DNA of 64,000 nt from Deminuibacter sp966424055 (GTDB lineage: Bacteria > Bacteroidota > Bacteroidia > Chitinophagales > Chitinophagaceae), in assembly GCA_966424055.1 (NCBI GenBank), contig CBJLMB010000015.1, positions 83,509 through 147,508 of the forward strand, given 5' to 3'. Of the stretch, positions 26,206-35,991 are shown piece by piece (the first letter of the stretch is position 1; the number at the start of each line of letters is the position of its first letter). A program made the translations under genes and the position numbers. A model generated the notes under the pieces. That model was not told the DNA's origin, ran no database searches, and saw only the letters and a list, made by a program, of their open reading frames with translations.

Positions 26206-28623
26206 TTATCCATTGTCTTTCCTGGCAAGGATAGTAACGCTTTTTGTACCAAACTGCTGGTGTGTGGCTTTCAGGATAATACGCCCGTTTTTCCCGGCTT
26301 TTGTTTTTACCCATATAGCACCGGCTCCGCCATTTTCTTCCAGGTTAAACGGGTTAATGCCGATGATATCACCGGGGCCTTCCAGGGAAAAGGCCAGCTT
26401 TCCACCGGCAAATGGCCTGTGGGCGCCGTATTTATCTGCAATAAAAAATACCACGCGGGTGGCATCAGCACCATCGCTGACCAGTTCTTTATCATCGGCT
26501 GTAAGCAGCAATTGATCCTGCCCGGCATCTGCACTAAACCGTCTTGACAGCAGGAGCTTATCACCCGAAAAGCCATCGATCCGCAATTCAGGATGATCGC
26601 TTCCATCTATCTCAATATCTGTAAAAAAAGGCGGGTATTTCAGGTTAGGATAGTTTTCCCGGTCAGGTAGCAGGCTGGCAAAATGCTGCTGACCGATGTA
26701 TACTTCCAGCCGTTCACAGTTGGAAAAAATAGCCGCATGCTTTCCGGGACCGGATGGTGACTGCGAACCAAAATCCCAGTAAAAATTGGGATAGATGCCA
26801 GGCGTCAGTGCCGGATCAACCTGTGACTGGTAAAAAGAAGCACCTATCTTAGGAATGCGAAACACATCAGCTACACCGGGATTTTTGATGCCCTTATAAG
26901 AATTGAGCAAGCTGGCATACTCAAAAGCGCACCAGCCAATAACGCCACAGTTCCGCTTGCTGCCGGCAGCTTTATTATGTGCCTGTGCATGGTATATCGC
27001 CTGCCGCTGTTGTATGCCGGGTGCAGCATCGCGGCGGTACATACAATTAAACCCTTTCCCTTCCGCATAATTGAACTGGCCAACCGCTTCAGCAAGCATA
27101 TAAGGTACATTGGCCAAAGGTTCCCAGATACCAACGCTGCCATCAGGATCGGCATGATAATCATCGAAAGCAAAAACATCTTCCGCCCAGTCTTTTGTCG
27201 TATGCATGGTCATTGATCCGGAGCTGGGCCTGGAATCATCCAGTGAACGGGCAAGTTCCCTGGTTCTTTTATAGAGCGCTACCTCGTTTGCAGATTCATT
27301 CACGCGGGTTCCCCAGATAATAATGGATGGATGATTCCGGTCGCGTAAAATCATATCCTGTACATCCCGCACCATTAATGCTTTCCAGGCATCATCACCG
27401 ATATAGTTCCAGCCGGGAATTTCTTCCCAAACCATTAGCCCCAGTTCATCACAGGCGTTTAAAAAAGCTTCGGTTTGCGGATAATGAGAGCAGCGAACGA
27501 TATTACAATTAAATTGCTTTTTCAGTATTTCAGCGTCATGGCGCATTACCCTGTCGGGCATGGCAAGCCCTGCATACGGAAAAATTTCATGCCGGTTAAG
27601 CCCGAAAAGCTGCAGTCTGCGGCCATTTAAATAGAAGCCATCCTTTTCAAACCGGGCCTCTCTTACACCAATTCTTGTTTGATAATCGTGCAGTGGTGTA
27701 TTGTTGACCAGCAATGTAACGGTTATATCATAGAGAAAAGGATGGTCAACATCCCAAAGCAGGATATCCTGCAAATTGGAAAGCAGCAGCCGTGTTTCAA
27801 GCTGGCCACTTTTTTCAATGGCCACTGTTTGCTGTGTGGCGGCCACAGTATGCCGGCCGTTCCTCATCTCAGCTTTTATATGTACCGGTCCTTCAGGCAG
27901 TACAGCTGCATCAAGTGTACAATTAACGTCTATAAAACGGCCGGATTCAAGTACGCGTACGGGCTTTGCAAAAACATTGCTGATAAAGATGCCGGGCACC
28001 GCTTCCAGTTTTACAGAACGGTGAATACCTCCGGGCTCCAGGTAATCGATCCGCCTGGGTCCTTCGGATGCACCCTGCGGCGGCACATTCTGCCAGCGCG
28101 CATCTACCAGTACAGTCAGCGTATTTGCTGCTTTTACCCATTCAGTGATTTCATAGCTGAAAGGCAGGTATCCTCCGAGATGCTGCGGAAGCCGGTGCCC
28201 GTTGATAATGGGTGTAGCGCCTGTCATAACACCATCAAAATGGAGAAATATACGCATACCGGTCATATCAGCTGGAATGGTAAAGTGTTTGCGGTACACC
28301 CATACATCCTGCCAGTCAGCAGCATTCCATTCCCGCCAGGAAAGAGGAGCAGGACAATGCGGTAAGCTGACCGGCGAGAAATGACTGTCATCCAAACCGG
28401 CATCCTGCATGGCCGGGTTGTACCTGCCGCCAAACAGCCAATCCTGGTTCAGTGAAATCAGCCGGGCTGAGCGTCCGGACAGCCTACTGTTATTTTCCGC
28501 TGCCAGGCAGTTGACAAGGGAGCCGCCTGCCAGTGCAAGCGCTGCAACAGAAGAATTTTGAATGAACTTTCTCCGGGAAAATTTTCCTGCCGAACCCGGT
28601 GCATTGTTCAATTGCTTCATCAT
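26206..28623 (-). CDS. Glycoside hydrolase family 2 (beta-galactosidase/glucuronidase-like), Tat-exported
   Basis: About 805 residues from ATG 28623 (or the next ATG). A longer frame to 28710 adds 29 residues before the signal. A Tat-type signal with twin Arg is seen (SRRKFIQNSSVAALALAGGS, Cys soon after). GH2 domains follow in order: sugar-binding jelly roll with WREWNAADWQDVWVYRKHF; immunoglobulin-like domain; TIM barrel beginning FYLNGRRLQLFGLNRHEIFP. The acid/base is the Glu of IIWGTRVNES and the nucleophile is probably the Glu of YMLAEAVGQF. A C-terminal beta domain ends the protein. It is probably an exo-acting periplasmic enzyme of the adjacent SusCD locus. Confidence 0.85.
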   Translation of the reverse strand: MMKQLNNAPGSAGKFSRRKFIQNSSVAALALAGGSLVNCLAAENNSRLSGRSARLISLNQDWLFGGRYNPAMQDAGLDDSHFSPVSLPHCPAPLSWREWNAADWQDVWVYRKHFTIPADMTGMRIFLHFDGVMTGATPIINGHRLPQHLGGYLPFSYEITEWVKAANTLTVLVDARWQNVPPQGASEGPRRIDYLEPGGIHRSVKLEAVPGIFISNVFAKPVRVLESGRFIDVNCTLDAAVLPEGPVHIKAEMRNGRHTVAATQQTVAIEKSGQLETRLLLSNLQDILLWDVDHPFLYDITVTLLVNNTPLHDYQTRIGVREARFEKDGFYLNGRRLQLFGLNRHEIFPYAGLAMPDRVMRHDAEILKKQFNCNIVRCSHYPQTEAFLNACDELGLMVWEEIPGWNYIGDDAWKALMVRDVQDMILRDRNHPSIIIWGTRVNESANEVALYKRTRELARSLDDSRPSSGSMTMHTTKDWAEDVFAFDDYHADPDGSVGIWEPLANVPYMLAEAVGQFNYAEGKGFNCMYRRDAAPGIQQRQAIYHAQAHNKAAGSKRNCGVIGWCAFEYASLLNSYKGIKNPGVADVFRIPKIGASFYQSQVDPALTPGIYPNFYWDFGSQSPSGPGKHAAIFSNCERLEVYIGQQHFASLLPDRENYPNLKYPPFFTDIEIDGSDHPELRIDGFSGDKLLLSRRFSADAGQDQLLLTADDKELVSDGADATRVVFFIADKYGAHRPFAGGKLAFSLEGPGDIIGINPFNLEENGGAGAIWVKTKAGKNGRIILKATHQQFGTKSVTILARKDNG

Positions 28624-28655
28624 ACAATACTGTTTTGAAATGCATTTGTTTTTTT

Positions 28656-28673
28656 GAAACAGGAGCCTGTTTC
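28656..28673. promoter_or_regulatory. 18-bp perfect palindrome upstream of the GH2 gene
   Basis: GAAACAGG (28656-28663) and CCTGTTTC (28666-28673) are perfect inverted copies with two bases between. The site lies 33 bases before the GH2 start codon, a usual place for a repressor or activator site. No regulator gene is adjacent. Confidence 0.35.
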
Positions 28674-28832
28674 TACAATGGAGAATAGGGTTAATAACAC
28701 AAATTGTCATTTATACCCAGGTTAAAAGCGGCAAGCTGACAGCACTGATCTATAAGCAATCCATCTCGCAGCATACGCAGAAAACAAGATATTTCTCCAT
28801 CCGCGTAATTTTTACCTGCCGGTTAAAGATAA

Positions 28833-29080
28833 GTAAGTTGGTTGAATGGTTGATTAGTTGATTCGTTGAGAGGTTGAGTGGTTGAGTGGGGCTGGGAATT
28901 AGTATTGGAGAGAAAGGGAATTGGGGAATTGGGAATTTGTTTATTTGTGATGGTTTACCAAAGGACACTATAAGTATTCCCGTTATTCCTTCACTTGCGA
29001 TTCACCACTCGCGGCGGTGAGTGGTTGATTGGTTGAATGGTTGAGAGGTTGAGTAATTGAGAGGTTGAGAGGAATTGGGG
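28833..29080. repeat. Low-complexity GTTGA-rich tracts
   Basis: Two tracts (about 28833-28892 and 29020-29075) are built of variants of GGTTGA, GTTGAGTG and GTTGATTG, for example GAGGTTGAGTGGTTGAGTGG. Between them lies GCGATTCACCACTCGCGGCG, which is also part of the tandem repeat that follows. No gene is seen from 28624 to 30300 (about 1.7 kb); this stretch holds the tracts, the tandem repeats, palindromes and the promoter region of the SusCD pair. Confidence 0.8.
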
Positions 29081-29281
29081 ATTAGTCATTGAGAGCATGT
29101 GTCTTGATTTTAGAAAACGCACGTATTGAAGAGAAAGGGAATTGATGACTTGGAAATTTGTCTTGATGAATTGGGAATTGGGACTATTTCAATAACTGTG
29201 TAAGTTTCAAAAATCGGAGTTCGTAGGGAACTCTATATCTTGATCCTGTTTTCAAAAATAGTTAAAAAGGGAAAAGTACAA

Positions 29282-29640
29282 CCGGCAGCCGCAGTGCACA
29301 ATCTTTTTACGAGAGCATATTTCACTCCCCCTACTAGCGATTCACGCGCGCAGCGCACTCGCCACTCGCGGCGGTGTACATCCGGCAGCCGGCAGTGCAC
29401 AATCTTTACGCAAGCTTATTTCACCCCCCCACTAGCGATTCACGCGCGCAGCGCACTCGCCACTCGCGACGGTGTACATCCGGTAGCCGGCAGTGCACAA
29501 TCTTTACGCAAGCTTATTTCACCCCCCACTAGCGATTCACCACTCGCCACTCGCGGCGGTGTATATCCCGGCAGCCGGCAGTGCACAATCTTTACGCAAG
29601 CTTATTTCACCCCCCACTAGCGATTCACCACTCGCCATGA
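29282..29640. repeat. Four tandem copies of an ~75-100-bp repeat
   Basis: Copies start at 29282, 29382, 29480 and 29568, each beginning CCGG(C/T)AGCCGGCAGTGCACA (the first copy lacks one G), then ATCTTTACGCAAGCTTATTT, CACCCCCCACTAGCGATTCA and CCACTCGCGGCGGTGTA. Copies 1 and 2 carry an extra CGCGCAGCGCACTCG segment that copies 3 and 4 lack; copy 4 is cut at its 3' end near 29640. A frame of 126 residues passes through, but it is just a translation of the repeat. Confidence 0.88.
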
Positions 29641-29829
29641 CCGGCAATACATCGGGCACCATTTGTACTGAACCCTGACCATTATAGCTGGTATGGGGCT
29701 TTTACCCGTTGCGGATAATATTTCTACTATTTTTGTGTGCCATCCCAACATTCGTCCTGCTTTCACCGTATCTGTAGACAATAAACCACAATTTTATCTA
29801 TTTCAATGGACAAGCAGAAAAAAAATTTG

Positions 29830-29851
29830 TCTATACAATTAAAATTGTATA
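29830..29851. promoter_or_regulatory. AT-rich palindrome upstream of the second SusCD pair
   Basis: CTATACAATT (29830-29839) and AATTGTATAG (29842-29851) are perfect 10-base arms with two bases between, followed on the plus strand by TTTTTCTTTTC. It could be an operator or a weak terminator. It lies about 450 bases before the susC start. Confidence 0.35.
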
Positions 29852-30300
29852 GTTTTTCTTTTCGTTTATACCCTCCCCGTACTCAACCTCCATTCCCGTT
29901 TTTTTATTAACAGCATAAATTTTTGCCAGCGGCTAAAACGAACTGTAACATTTAAAAACCGATTGCATATGAAGAATACCCTGCTATTAATCGCACAACC
30001 TCCTTCATCGATTTTTCTTTTCACCCATTACCCACGAACTATAACATATCCACCTGCTTCTTACAAATGCTGATCCACCGCCTGTTTGCATAGCGATTGT
30101 GGTATTAAAGCATCGTGTCAAACAAAAGCAGGTGTAATCATTTTGTATAAGAACAGCGAAGGGATGCCCGTACCATATTGAACCCATTCCGGCTATAGTG
30201 ATATAGCTGCAGCAGGCTTCATTATAGAAGGCTGTTGCAACTGACTGTATCCTGTAGCGGTTGCCGTGTATTTGTTCACCATTTAAATACCACGCTAATT

Positions 30301-33300
30301 ATGCTATGTCACATCCTGAAGATCCTACCGAAATTATGCATATCCGTGCTATTCCTTGCCGGGCTATGCACTGCCTCATTTGCACAGAAAACCGTATCGG
30401 GGCGGGTATTCAGTGCAAAAGACCTCAAGCCGGTTCCCTCGGCTTCGGTACAAATAAAAGGGGGAACAACGGGCACTCAAACCAATGAACAGGGCGATTT
30501 TGTTATCAATCTTACGGGCAATGCGGCCACACTGGTGATATCGGCCGTGGGCTATGAAACACTGGAAGTAGCAGTCTCGGGCAAAACAGCCTTGGGAAAT
30601 CTTATGCTCACAGAAACCAGTGGCTCACTCAACCAGGTAGTGGTAGTGGGATATGCGTCGCAGAAGAAAAAAGACCTTACCGGTGCCGTATCTGTCGTGA
30701 ACCTGGAAGATGCACGAAAGCAACCCACAGGTGCGCTTCCCAACATGTTGCAGGGACAGGTATCGGGTTTAACGGCTATCGGATCAGGTCAGCCCGGGCA
30801 GGCGCCTGTTATCCGCATACGCGGTGTAAACTCTTTTGGCAACAATTCCCCCTTATACATCATTGATGGCATTCCCACGCAGAACATGAATGATATTAAT
30901 CCCAATGACATTGGCAGCATGCAGGTGCTGAAAGATGCGGGCGCCTCTTCCATTTACGGGTCAAGGGCTTCCAATGGTGTAGTGATCATTACTACCAAAC
31001 GTGGCAGCGGGAAGCCGAAACTAAGCTACGATGGTTATTACGGTACACAGGTGCCCAAAGGCGGTAACCCCTGGAATGTACTCTCCACACAGGGCATGGC
31101 CGATTTAACCTGGCTGTCGTTCAACAATGCAAAAATCACCAGGCCCAATGATGAGTTCCGGCCACCATCCGACAAACAGTTTGGCAGTGGGGCCACACCT
31201 GTTATCCCCGATTATATACTGCCCACCGGCGCAAATGAAGGCGCACCGGGAACAGATCCTTCCACGTATTATGTAAACCCCAACTACACATCGAACGATG
31301 ACCTGGCTAAGTTTCACCAGATCGTACGTGCCAATAAAACAGGCACCAACTGGTTTCCCCAGATCTTTAAAAGCGCTCCTATCCAAAGCCATAATGTGCA
31401 GGTTTCAGGAGGCGGGGATATAGGCAACTTCCTTTTCTCAGCCAACTATTTCAACCAGCAGGGAACGCTGATCAATACTTACGACAAGCGCTACACTTTT
31501 CGTGCGAACAGTTTGTTCAGGCTGGGTGAACGTGTGCGGATAGGTGAAAACCTTTCCTACTCTATTATCCAGAACCCCCAGTCTGATATCCTCACCGAAG
31601 GCAGCGCTATTGGTATGGCGATGCGCGAAAACCCGATGATCCCGGTATATGATATCATGGGTAATTATGCAGGCTCCAAGGGCGGCGACCTGGGCAATGC
31701 CAAAAACCCGGTAGCCATACAGCAACGCACTGCCAACAATAAAAACCAGGCCAGCCGCCTGCTGGGCAATATGCTCATGGAAATAGACCTCTTAAAAAAC
31801 CTGACCTTCCGCACTGTTTTCGGAGGTGAGGTGGTATCCGGTTATAATCATTCTTTTTCTTATCCCGAATACGAGAATTCGGAAAACCAGAGCACCAATT
31901 CTTACACCGAAAACGCGTACAATGGCAGTAACTGGACCTGGACAAATACACTGAACTACAGCAAGCGCTTCAACAAACACAACCTGAAAGTATTGGTGGG
32001 AACAGAATCGTACAATGCCAATATCCGTATACTGGGCGGCACCTCTTTTGGTTATTTCAACTTCGATCCCAATTATGTTACACTTGACAATGGTTCGGGA
32101 ACACGTACCAATACCAGCAGCAGGGGCAGTGAATCGCTGGCATCTTATTTTGCGCGGGTGGATTATGATTTCCAATCAAAATACCTGATAGGTGCCACTA
32201 TCCGCCGGGATGGATCTTCCAAATTCGCCCCCAACAACAGGTGGGGTACATTCCCTGCCATAAGCCTTGGCTGGCGTGCTTCAGAAGAAGCTTTCCTGAA
32301 AAGAGTGAACTGGATCAGTGATCTGAAAATACGCGGCTCATATGGCGTAATGGGTAACCAGTTTAATGCGCTTGGCGCCAATGCCTACACTTTGTATGGC
32401 AGCGCGCTGAATAATTCTTATTACGATTTAACCGGTAACAGTATTCTCGCACAGGGTATTTATTTATCACAATACGGTAACCCCGATGGCAAATGGGAAA
32501 GTGATAAAAACCTGAACATAGGGTTTGATGCATCACTGTTCAATGGCAAATTTGAAATAACCGCCGATTATTACACCAAAAAGATCACCGGCTTATTGTA
32601 CCAGATCACCCTGCCGGGTACACAGGGCGGCGCCAGTGTGCCTGCCTATAATGTAGCGGCCATGAAGAACTCGGGCGTGGATATTTATGCAGCAGGCCAT
32701 TTTAAACTACAGCAAGACCTCAAACTGGACCTGTCCGCTACGTTTACCACTTTCAAAAACAGGATCACACAAATTGATGCCAATGGCACTCCCTACTTTG
32801 ATGCACAGAGCAAACGTTTCAATGGCAGCTATATTGTACGCAATGCAGTAGGCCATCCCGTAAGCGCGTTTTACGGATACCAGATAACCGGGTTCTGGAA
32901 CAGCCAGGCAGAGATAGATGCAGCCAATGCAGCAGCCCGCCAACTCACCGGTAATCCTGCAGCAGTATTTATGCAGGATGCAGCAGTGGGCCGTTTCCGT
33001 TATGCAGACAATAATAAAGACGGACGCATCACTGCCGATGACAAGGCTTTCCTGGGCGATCCCAATCCAAAGTTCAACTATGGCTTCAATATTAACCTGC
33101 AGTACAAAGCCTTTGATTTTTCTTCCTTTTTTTATGGTGTTTATGGCAATAAAATATGGAACAATGTAAAATGGTGGACCGATTTCTTCGGCTCCTTCCC
33201 CGGTGGTGCCAAAAGCAATACCGCATTGAACGATTCCTGGGCACCCGACCGGCACAATGCCAAAGCACCCATTACAGAAACAGGCAGCTATTTCAGCACA

Positions 33301-33624
33301 CAGCGTGTTCCCAATTCTTATTTCGTGGAAAGCGGCTCCTACCTGCGATTGAAGAATATTTCCATTGGCTATACGCTTCCATCAGACTTACTCAAACGCT
33401 ACAGTATATCACGCCTGAGAGTATATGTGCAGGCAGCGAATTTATTTACCATCACCAAATATTCAGGGGTCGATCCTGAGATCGGCGTAAATGGCGCCAA
33501 TGGCCAAAACCGGCCGAATGACAATGCCAGTGCGGCACAGAATGCAGCTACATCATTTGGCATTGACGAGGGTTCGTATGGTAACCCGCGCCAGTATATT
33601 TTCGGCTTACAGGTCACCTTTTAA
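30301..33624 (+). CDS. SusC/RagA-family TonB-dependent outer-membrane transporter
   Basis: About 1107 residues from ATG 30301; the longer frame from TTG 30235 puts 22 residues before the signal peptide and is unlikely. Signal peptide KLCISVLFLAGLCTASFAQ; carboxypeptidase-D-like domain beginning KTVSGRVFSAKDLKPVPSAS; plug with QVVVVGYASQKKKDLTGAVS, VIRIRGVNSFGNNSPLYIID and DIGSMQVLKDAGASSIYGSR; then the barrel, ending FGLQVTF. There is no STN domain, so unlike the receptor at 6478-9942 it should not signal to an anti-sigma factor. It imports the product captured by the SusD protein encoded next. Confidence 0.93.
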   Translation: MLCHILKILPKLCISVLFLAGLCTASFAQKTVSGRVFSAKDLKPVPSASVQIKGGTTGTQTNEQGDFVINLTGNAATLVISAVGYETLEVAVSGKTALGNLMLTETSGSLNQVVVVGYASQKKKDLTGAVSVVNLEDARKQPTGALPNMLQGQVSGLTAIGSGQPGQAPVIRIRGVNSFGNNSPLYIIDGIPTQNMNDINPNDIGSMQVLKDAGASSIYGSRASNGVVIITTKRGSGKPKLSYDGYYGTQVPKGGNPWNVLSTQGMADLTWLSFNNAKITRPNDEFRPPSDKQFGSGATPVIPDYILPTGANEGAPGTDPSTYYVNPNYTSNDDLAKFHQIVRANKTGTNWFPQIFKSAPIQSHNVQVSGGGDIGNFLFSANYFNQQGTLINTYDKRYTFRANSLFRLGERVRIGENLSYSIIQNPQSDILTEGSAIGMAMRENPMIPVYDIMGNYAGSKGGDLGNAKNPVAIQQRTANNKNQASRLLGNMLMEIDLLKNLTFRTVFGGEVVSGYNHSFSYPEYENSENQSTNSYTENAYNGSNWTWTNTLNYSKRFNKHNLKVLVGTESYNANIRILGGTSFGYFNFDPNYVTLDNGSGTRTNTSSRGSESLASYFARVDYDFQSKYLIGATIRRDGSSKFAPNNRWGTFPAISLGWRASEEAFLKRVNWISDLKIRGSYGVMGNQFNALGANAYTLYGSALNNSYYDLTGNSILAQGIYLSQYGNPDGKWESDKNLNIGFDASLFNGKFEITADYYTKKITGLLYQITLPGTQGGASVPAYNVAAMKNSGVDIYAAGHFKLQQDLKLDLSATFTTFKNRITQIDANGTPYFDAQSKRFNGSYIVRNAVGHPVSAFYGYQITGFWNSQAEIDAANAAARQLTGNPAAVFMQDAAVGRFRYADNNKDGRITADDKAFLGDPNPKFNYGFNINLQYKAFDFSSFFYGVYGNKIWNNVKWWTDFFGSFPGGAKSNTALNDSWAPDRHNAKAPITETGSYFSTQRVPNSYFVESGSYLRLKNISIGYTLPSDLLKRYSISRLRVYVQAANLFTITKYSGVDPEIGVNGANGQNRPNDNASAAQNAATSFGIDEGSYGNPRQYIFGLQVTF

Positions 33625-33645
33625 TCATTCCTAAATTATTATACC

Positions 33646-35406
33646 ATGAATCGGAAATCAAAATCATTGAGCAAACACCGCTACTGGTCGATACCGTTGA
33701 TACTACTGGTGATCATCAGTTGTAATAAATCTTTCTTAGACAAAAAACCACAGGGCAACCTGGGCATCGGTAACCTTACCAACCTGGATGGCCTCAATGG
33801 GCTTTTAACAGGGGCTTATGCATCGTTGGGCGGACAGAATATTACCGGCGGCGGCTCCTGGGAATCTTCTCCCAGCAACTGGATCTATGGCAGTGTAGCC
33901 GGCGGTGATTCGCATAAAGGCAGTGACCTGGGCGATCAGCCGGCCATCGTACCCATTGCCACCGGCAATGCCGATCCCTCAAACGGTTTTTTCAACAGCC
34001 GCTGGATCACTTTGTACGAAGGCGTTACCCGCTGCAATGCAGTAATAAAAACTGCTGCATTGACCAAAACCGTGTCTGATGCCGATAAGCTGCCGATACT
34101 GGCCCAGGCAAGGTTCCTGCGCGGGCATTTCTATTTTGAATTAAAAAGATTTTTCAACATGGTACCCTGGATCGATGAAAACACCACCGATTTCAGGCCA
34201 CCCAACGACAAAGATATCTGGCCCAACATCGAAGCTGATTTCAAATACGCAGCAGATAACCTGCCTGAAACGCAAACCCAGATCAGCCGCGCCAATAAAT
34301 GGGCTGCCACCACTTATCTTGCCAAAACCTACCTGTACGAAAAGAAATATCCAGAAGCCAAACAATTGTTCGACCAGGTGATCGCCAGCGGTGTTACTTC
34401 CGGCAACCTGAAATATGATTTAAACAACCGCTTTGAAGACAATTTTGATGCAGCCACCAAAAATGGCCCTGAAGCGGTTTTCGCTATCCAGATGGTTGCC
34501 AATGACGGCACCAACAGTTCTGCCAATGGTAACAATGGTGATGTGCTGAATTTCCCTTATGGCGGCCCTTTCCCCTGCTGCGGTTTTTTCCAGCCCAGTA
34601 TCGATCTCGCCAATTCATACAGGACAGATGCCAATGGTTTGCCTTATTTAACTTCTTATAACGATCACCCGGTAAAGAATGACCTGGGTGTGGCAGATGG
34701 TGCAGCATACACACCAGATAATGGCCCCCTTGATCCCCGCATCGATTGGACCATCGGCCGCAGGGCTATCCCTTTCAATGACTGGGGCATATTTCCCGGC
34801 ATCGCCTGGATACGTAACCAGCCGGCAGGAGGCCCTTATGTGAATAAGAAAAATATTTTCTGGCAGGCCAATGCAAGCTCATACAATTTAAGTACACGTG
34901 CTTCCTCTATCAACTGGAACGTTATCCGCTTCGCAGATGTATTGCTGATGGCAGCAGAATGCGAAGCGCAGCTGGGTAACCTGAACCAGGCGCTGGTTTA
35001 TGTGAACCGTGTGCGTGCACGAGCCATGCGGCCCGAAAACAAAGTGTATACCTATAAAGACCCTGCCAAACCGATGGGTGGCTTTACCACTACACCAGCA
35101 GCCAATTACCAGATCGGTTTGTATGCATCATTCAGCAGCCAGCAAACCGCTTTAACGGCTATTTATTTTGAACGCAAACTGGAGCTCGCCTGCGAAGGCC
35201 ACCGTTATTTCGACCTGGCCAGGTGGGGCATTGGTGCAGAAACCATGAATGCCTATTATGCGTATGAAAGTAAATTTGTAAGCGATTTACCCAGTGCCCA
35301 TTATACCAAAGGGAAAAACGAATACTATCCTATTCCCCAGGTACAGGTAGATCTCAGCAATACCGGCAGCGGCCCAACATTGAAACAATACGGCGGTTAC
35401 CGCTGA
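33646..35406 (+). CDS. SusD/RagB-family nutrient-binding lipoprotein
   Basis: 586 residues; lipoprotein signal with lipobox ISC near residue 25 (LILLVIISCNKSFLDKKPQG). Classical SusD layout: KSFLDKKPQGNLGIGNLTNL start, TPR helices with ARFLRGHFYFELKRFFNMVP, the loop PPNDKDIWPNIEADFKYAAD, and a C-terminal ALTAIYFERKLELACEGHRY-FDLARWG motif, given here in two parts. It lies 21 bases after susC and forms the lid of that transporter. Probable substrate: a glycan processed by the GH2 enzyme at 26206-28623. Confidence 0.93.
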   Translation: MNRKSKSLSKHRYWSIPLILLVIISCNKSFLDKKPQGNLGIGNLTNLDGLNGLLTGAYASLGGQNITGGGSWESSPSNWIYGSVAGGDSHKGSDLGDQPAIVPIATGNADPSNGFFNSRWITLYEGVTRCNAVIKTAALTKTVSDADKLPILAQARFLRGHFYFELKRFFNMVPWIDENTTDFRPPNDKDIWPNIEADFKYAADNLPETQTQISRANKWAATTYLAKTYLYEKKYPEAKQLFDQVIASGVTSGNLKYDLNNRFEDNFDAATKNGPEAVFAIQMVANDGTNSSANGNNGDVLNFPYGGPFPCCGFFQPSIDLANSYRTDANGLPYLTSYNDHPVKNDLGVADGAAYTPDNGPLDPRIDWTIGRRAIPFNDWGIFPGIAWIRNQPAGGPYVNKKNIFWQANASSYNLSTRASSINWNVIRFADVLLMAAECEAQLGNLNQALVYVNRVRARAMRPENKVYTYKDPAKPMGGFTTTPAANYQIGLYASFSSQQTALTAIYFERKLELACEGHRYFDLARWGIGAETMNAYYAYESKFVSDLPSAHYTKGKNEYYPIPQVQVDLSNTGSGPTLKQYGGYR

Positions 35407-35415
35407 TAAATTTCA

Positions 35416-35460
35416 CAGCAACAACATTTGCAGTAACAGCCTGCAATGTTGTTGCTGTTT
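35416..35460 (+). terminator. Intrinsic terminator of the SusCD pair
   Basis: CAGCAACAACATTTGCAG (35416-35433) pairs with CTGCAATGTTGTTGCTG (35441-35457) with one bulged T, followed by TTTATTTT. It begins nine bases after the susD stop. Confidence 0.8.
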
Positions 35461-35547
35461 ATTTTCCTGAGCAGGCCATAACGGCACAGGAACTGAAATA
35501 AAAAACCTACGCGCATTTTTCTGTATCTTACTTCAAATGCTGCAAAC

Positions 35548-35991
35548 ATGGATATCCAATTTCATCTTCTGCTGAAAAATCCACCCGCCGGTGTTGATTT
35601 CGGCATACAGCAAGGCACCGGAAGTAAATTTGAACCAATACAGGTACAACGGTCTGATGGCCGGGATATTACATTTCATTTCACTATTGCTGTTAAAAAT
35701 GATCCCGGGAAAATACATGCGCCGCGCTTTTCGGGAGCTGTTGTACAGGGCAGGCCTGCAGACCAGTTTGTTTATATCGGCGTGGGCGAATTTGCCGGCC
35801 AGGCAGGAGGATGGAGCCGCAGGATAAAAGTTCCGCTTACAGGTATCAGCTGGGAAATGATCGGGCAACTGGGTGATGATGCTTCTACCCTGTTAACAAC
35901 AAGTGTTCCCGGAACTGCTAAAGACGGCACACCCACCAGCGGTACGGTTAAACCATTCAAAGGATGGCATATTATTAGGGCCGCCCGTTAA
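35548..35991 (+). CDS. DUF5990 family protein
   Basis: 147 residues, no signal peptide, so cytoplasmic. The pattern PAGVDFGIQQGTGSKFEPIQ, DITFHFTIAVKND, FSGAVVQGRPADQFVYIGVG and GGWSRRIKVPLTGISWEMIG is that of DUF5990, a small beta-rich family with no known role. The stop codon shares the bases TTAA with the stop of the convergent MFS gene. No functional hint from neighbours. Confidence 0.65.
   Translation: MDIQFHLLLKNPPAGVDFGIQQGTGSKFEPIQVQRSDGRDITFHFTIAVKNDPGKIHAPRFSGAVVQGRPADQFVYIGVGEFAGQAGGWSRRIKVPLTGISWEMIGQLGDDASTLLTTSVPGTAKDGTPTSGTVKPFKGWHIIRAAR

Noticed and set aside
29240..29620. 126-codon plus-strand frame in the tandem repeat region
   Set aside because: It is a translation of the four repeat copies, with the same peptide recurring; no start signal or domain.
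29969..30073. 34-codon frame beginning MKNTLLLIAQPP upstream of the second susC
   Set aside because: Looks briefly like a signal peptide but ends at once without a mature part; no promoter or conservation evidence from sequence alone.
32707..33255. 182-codon minus-strand frame inside the second susC
   Set aside because: Antisense shadow of a strongly supported receptor gene.
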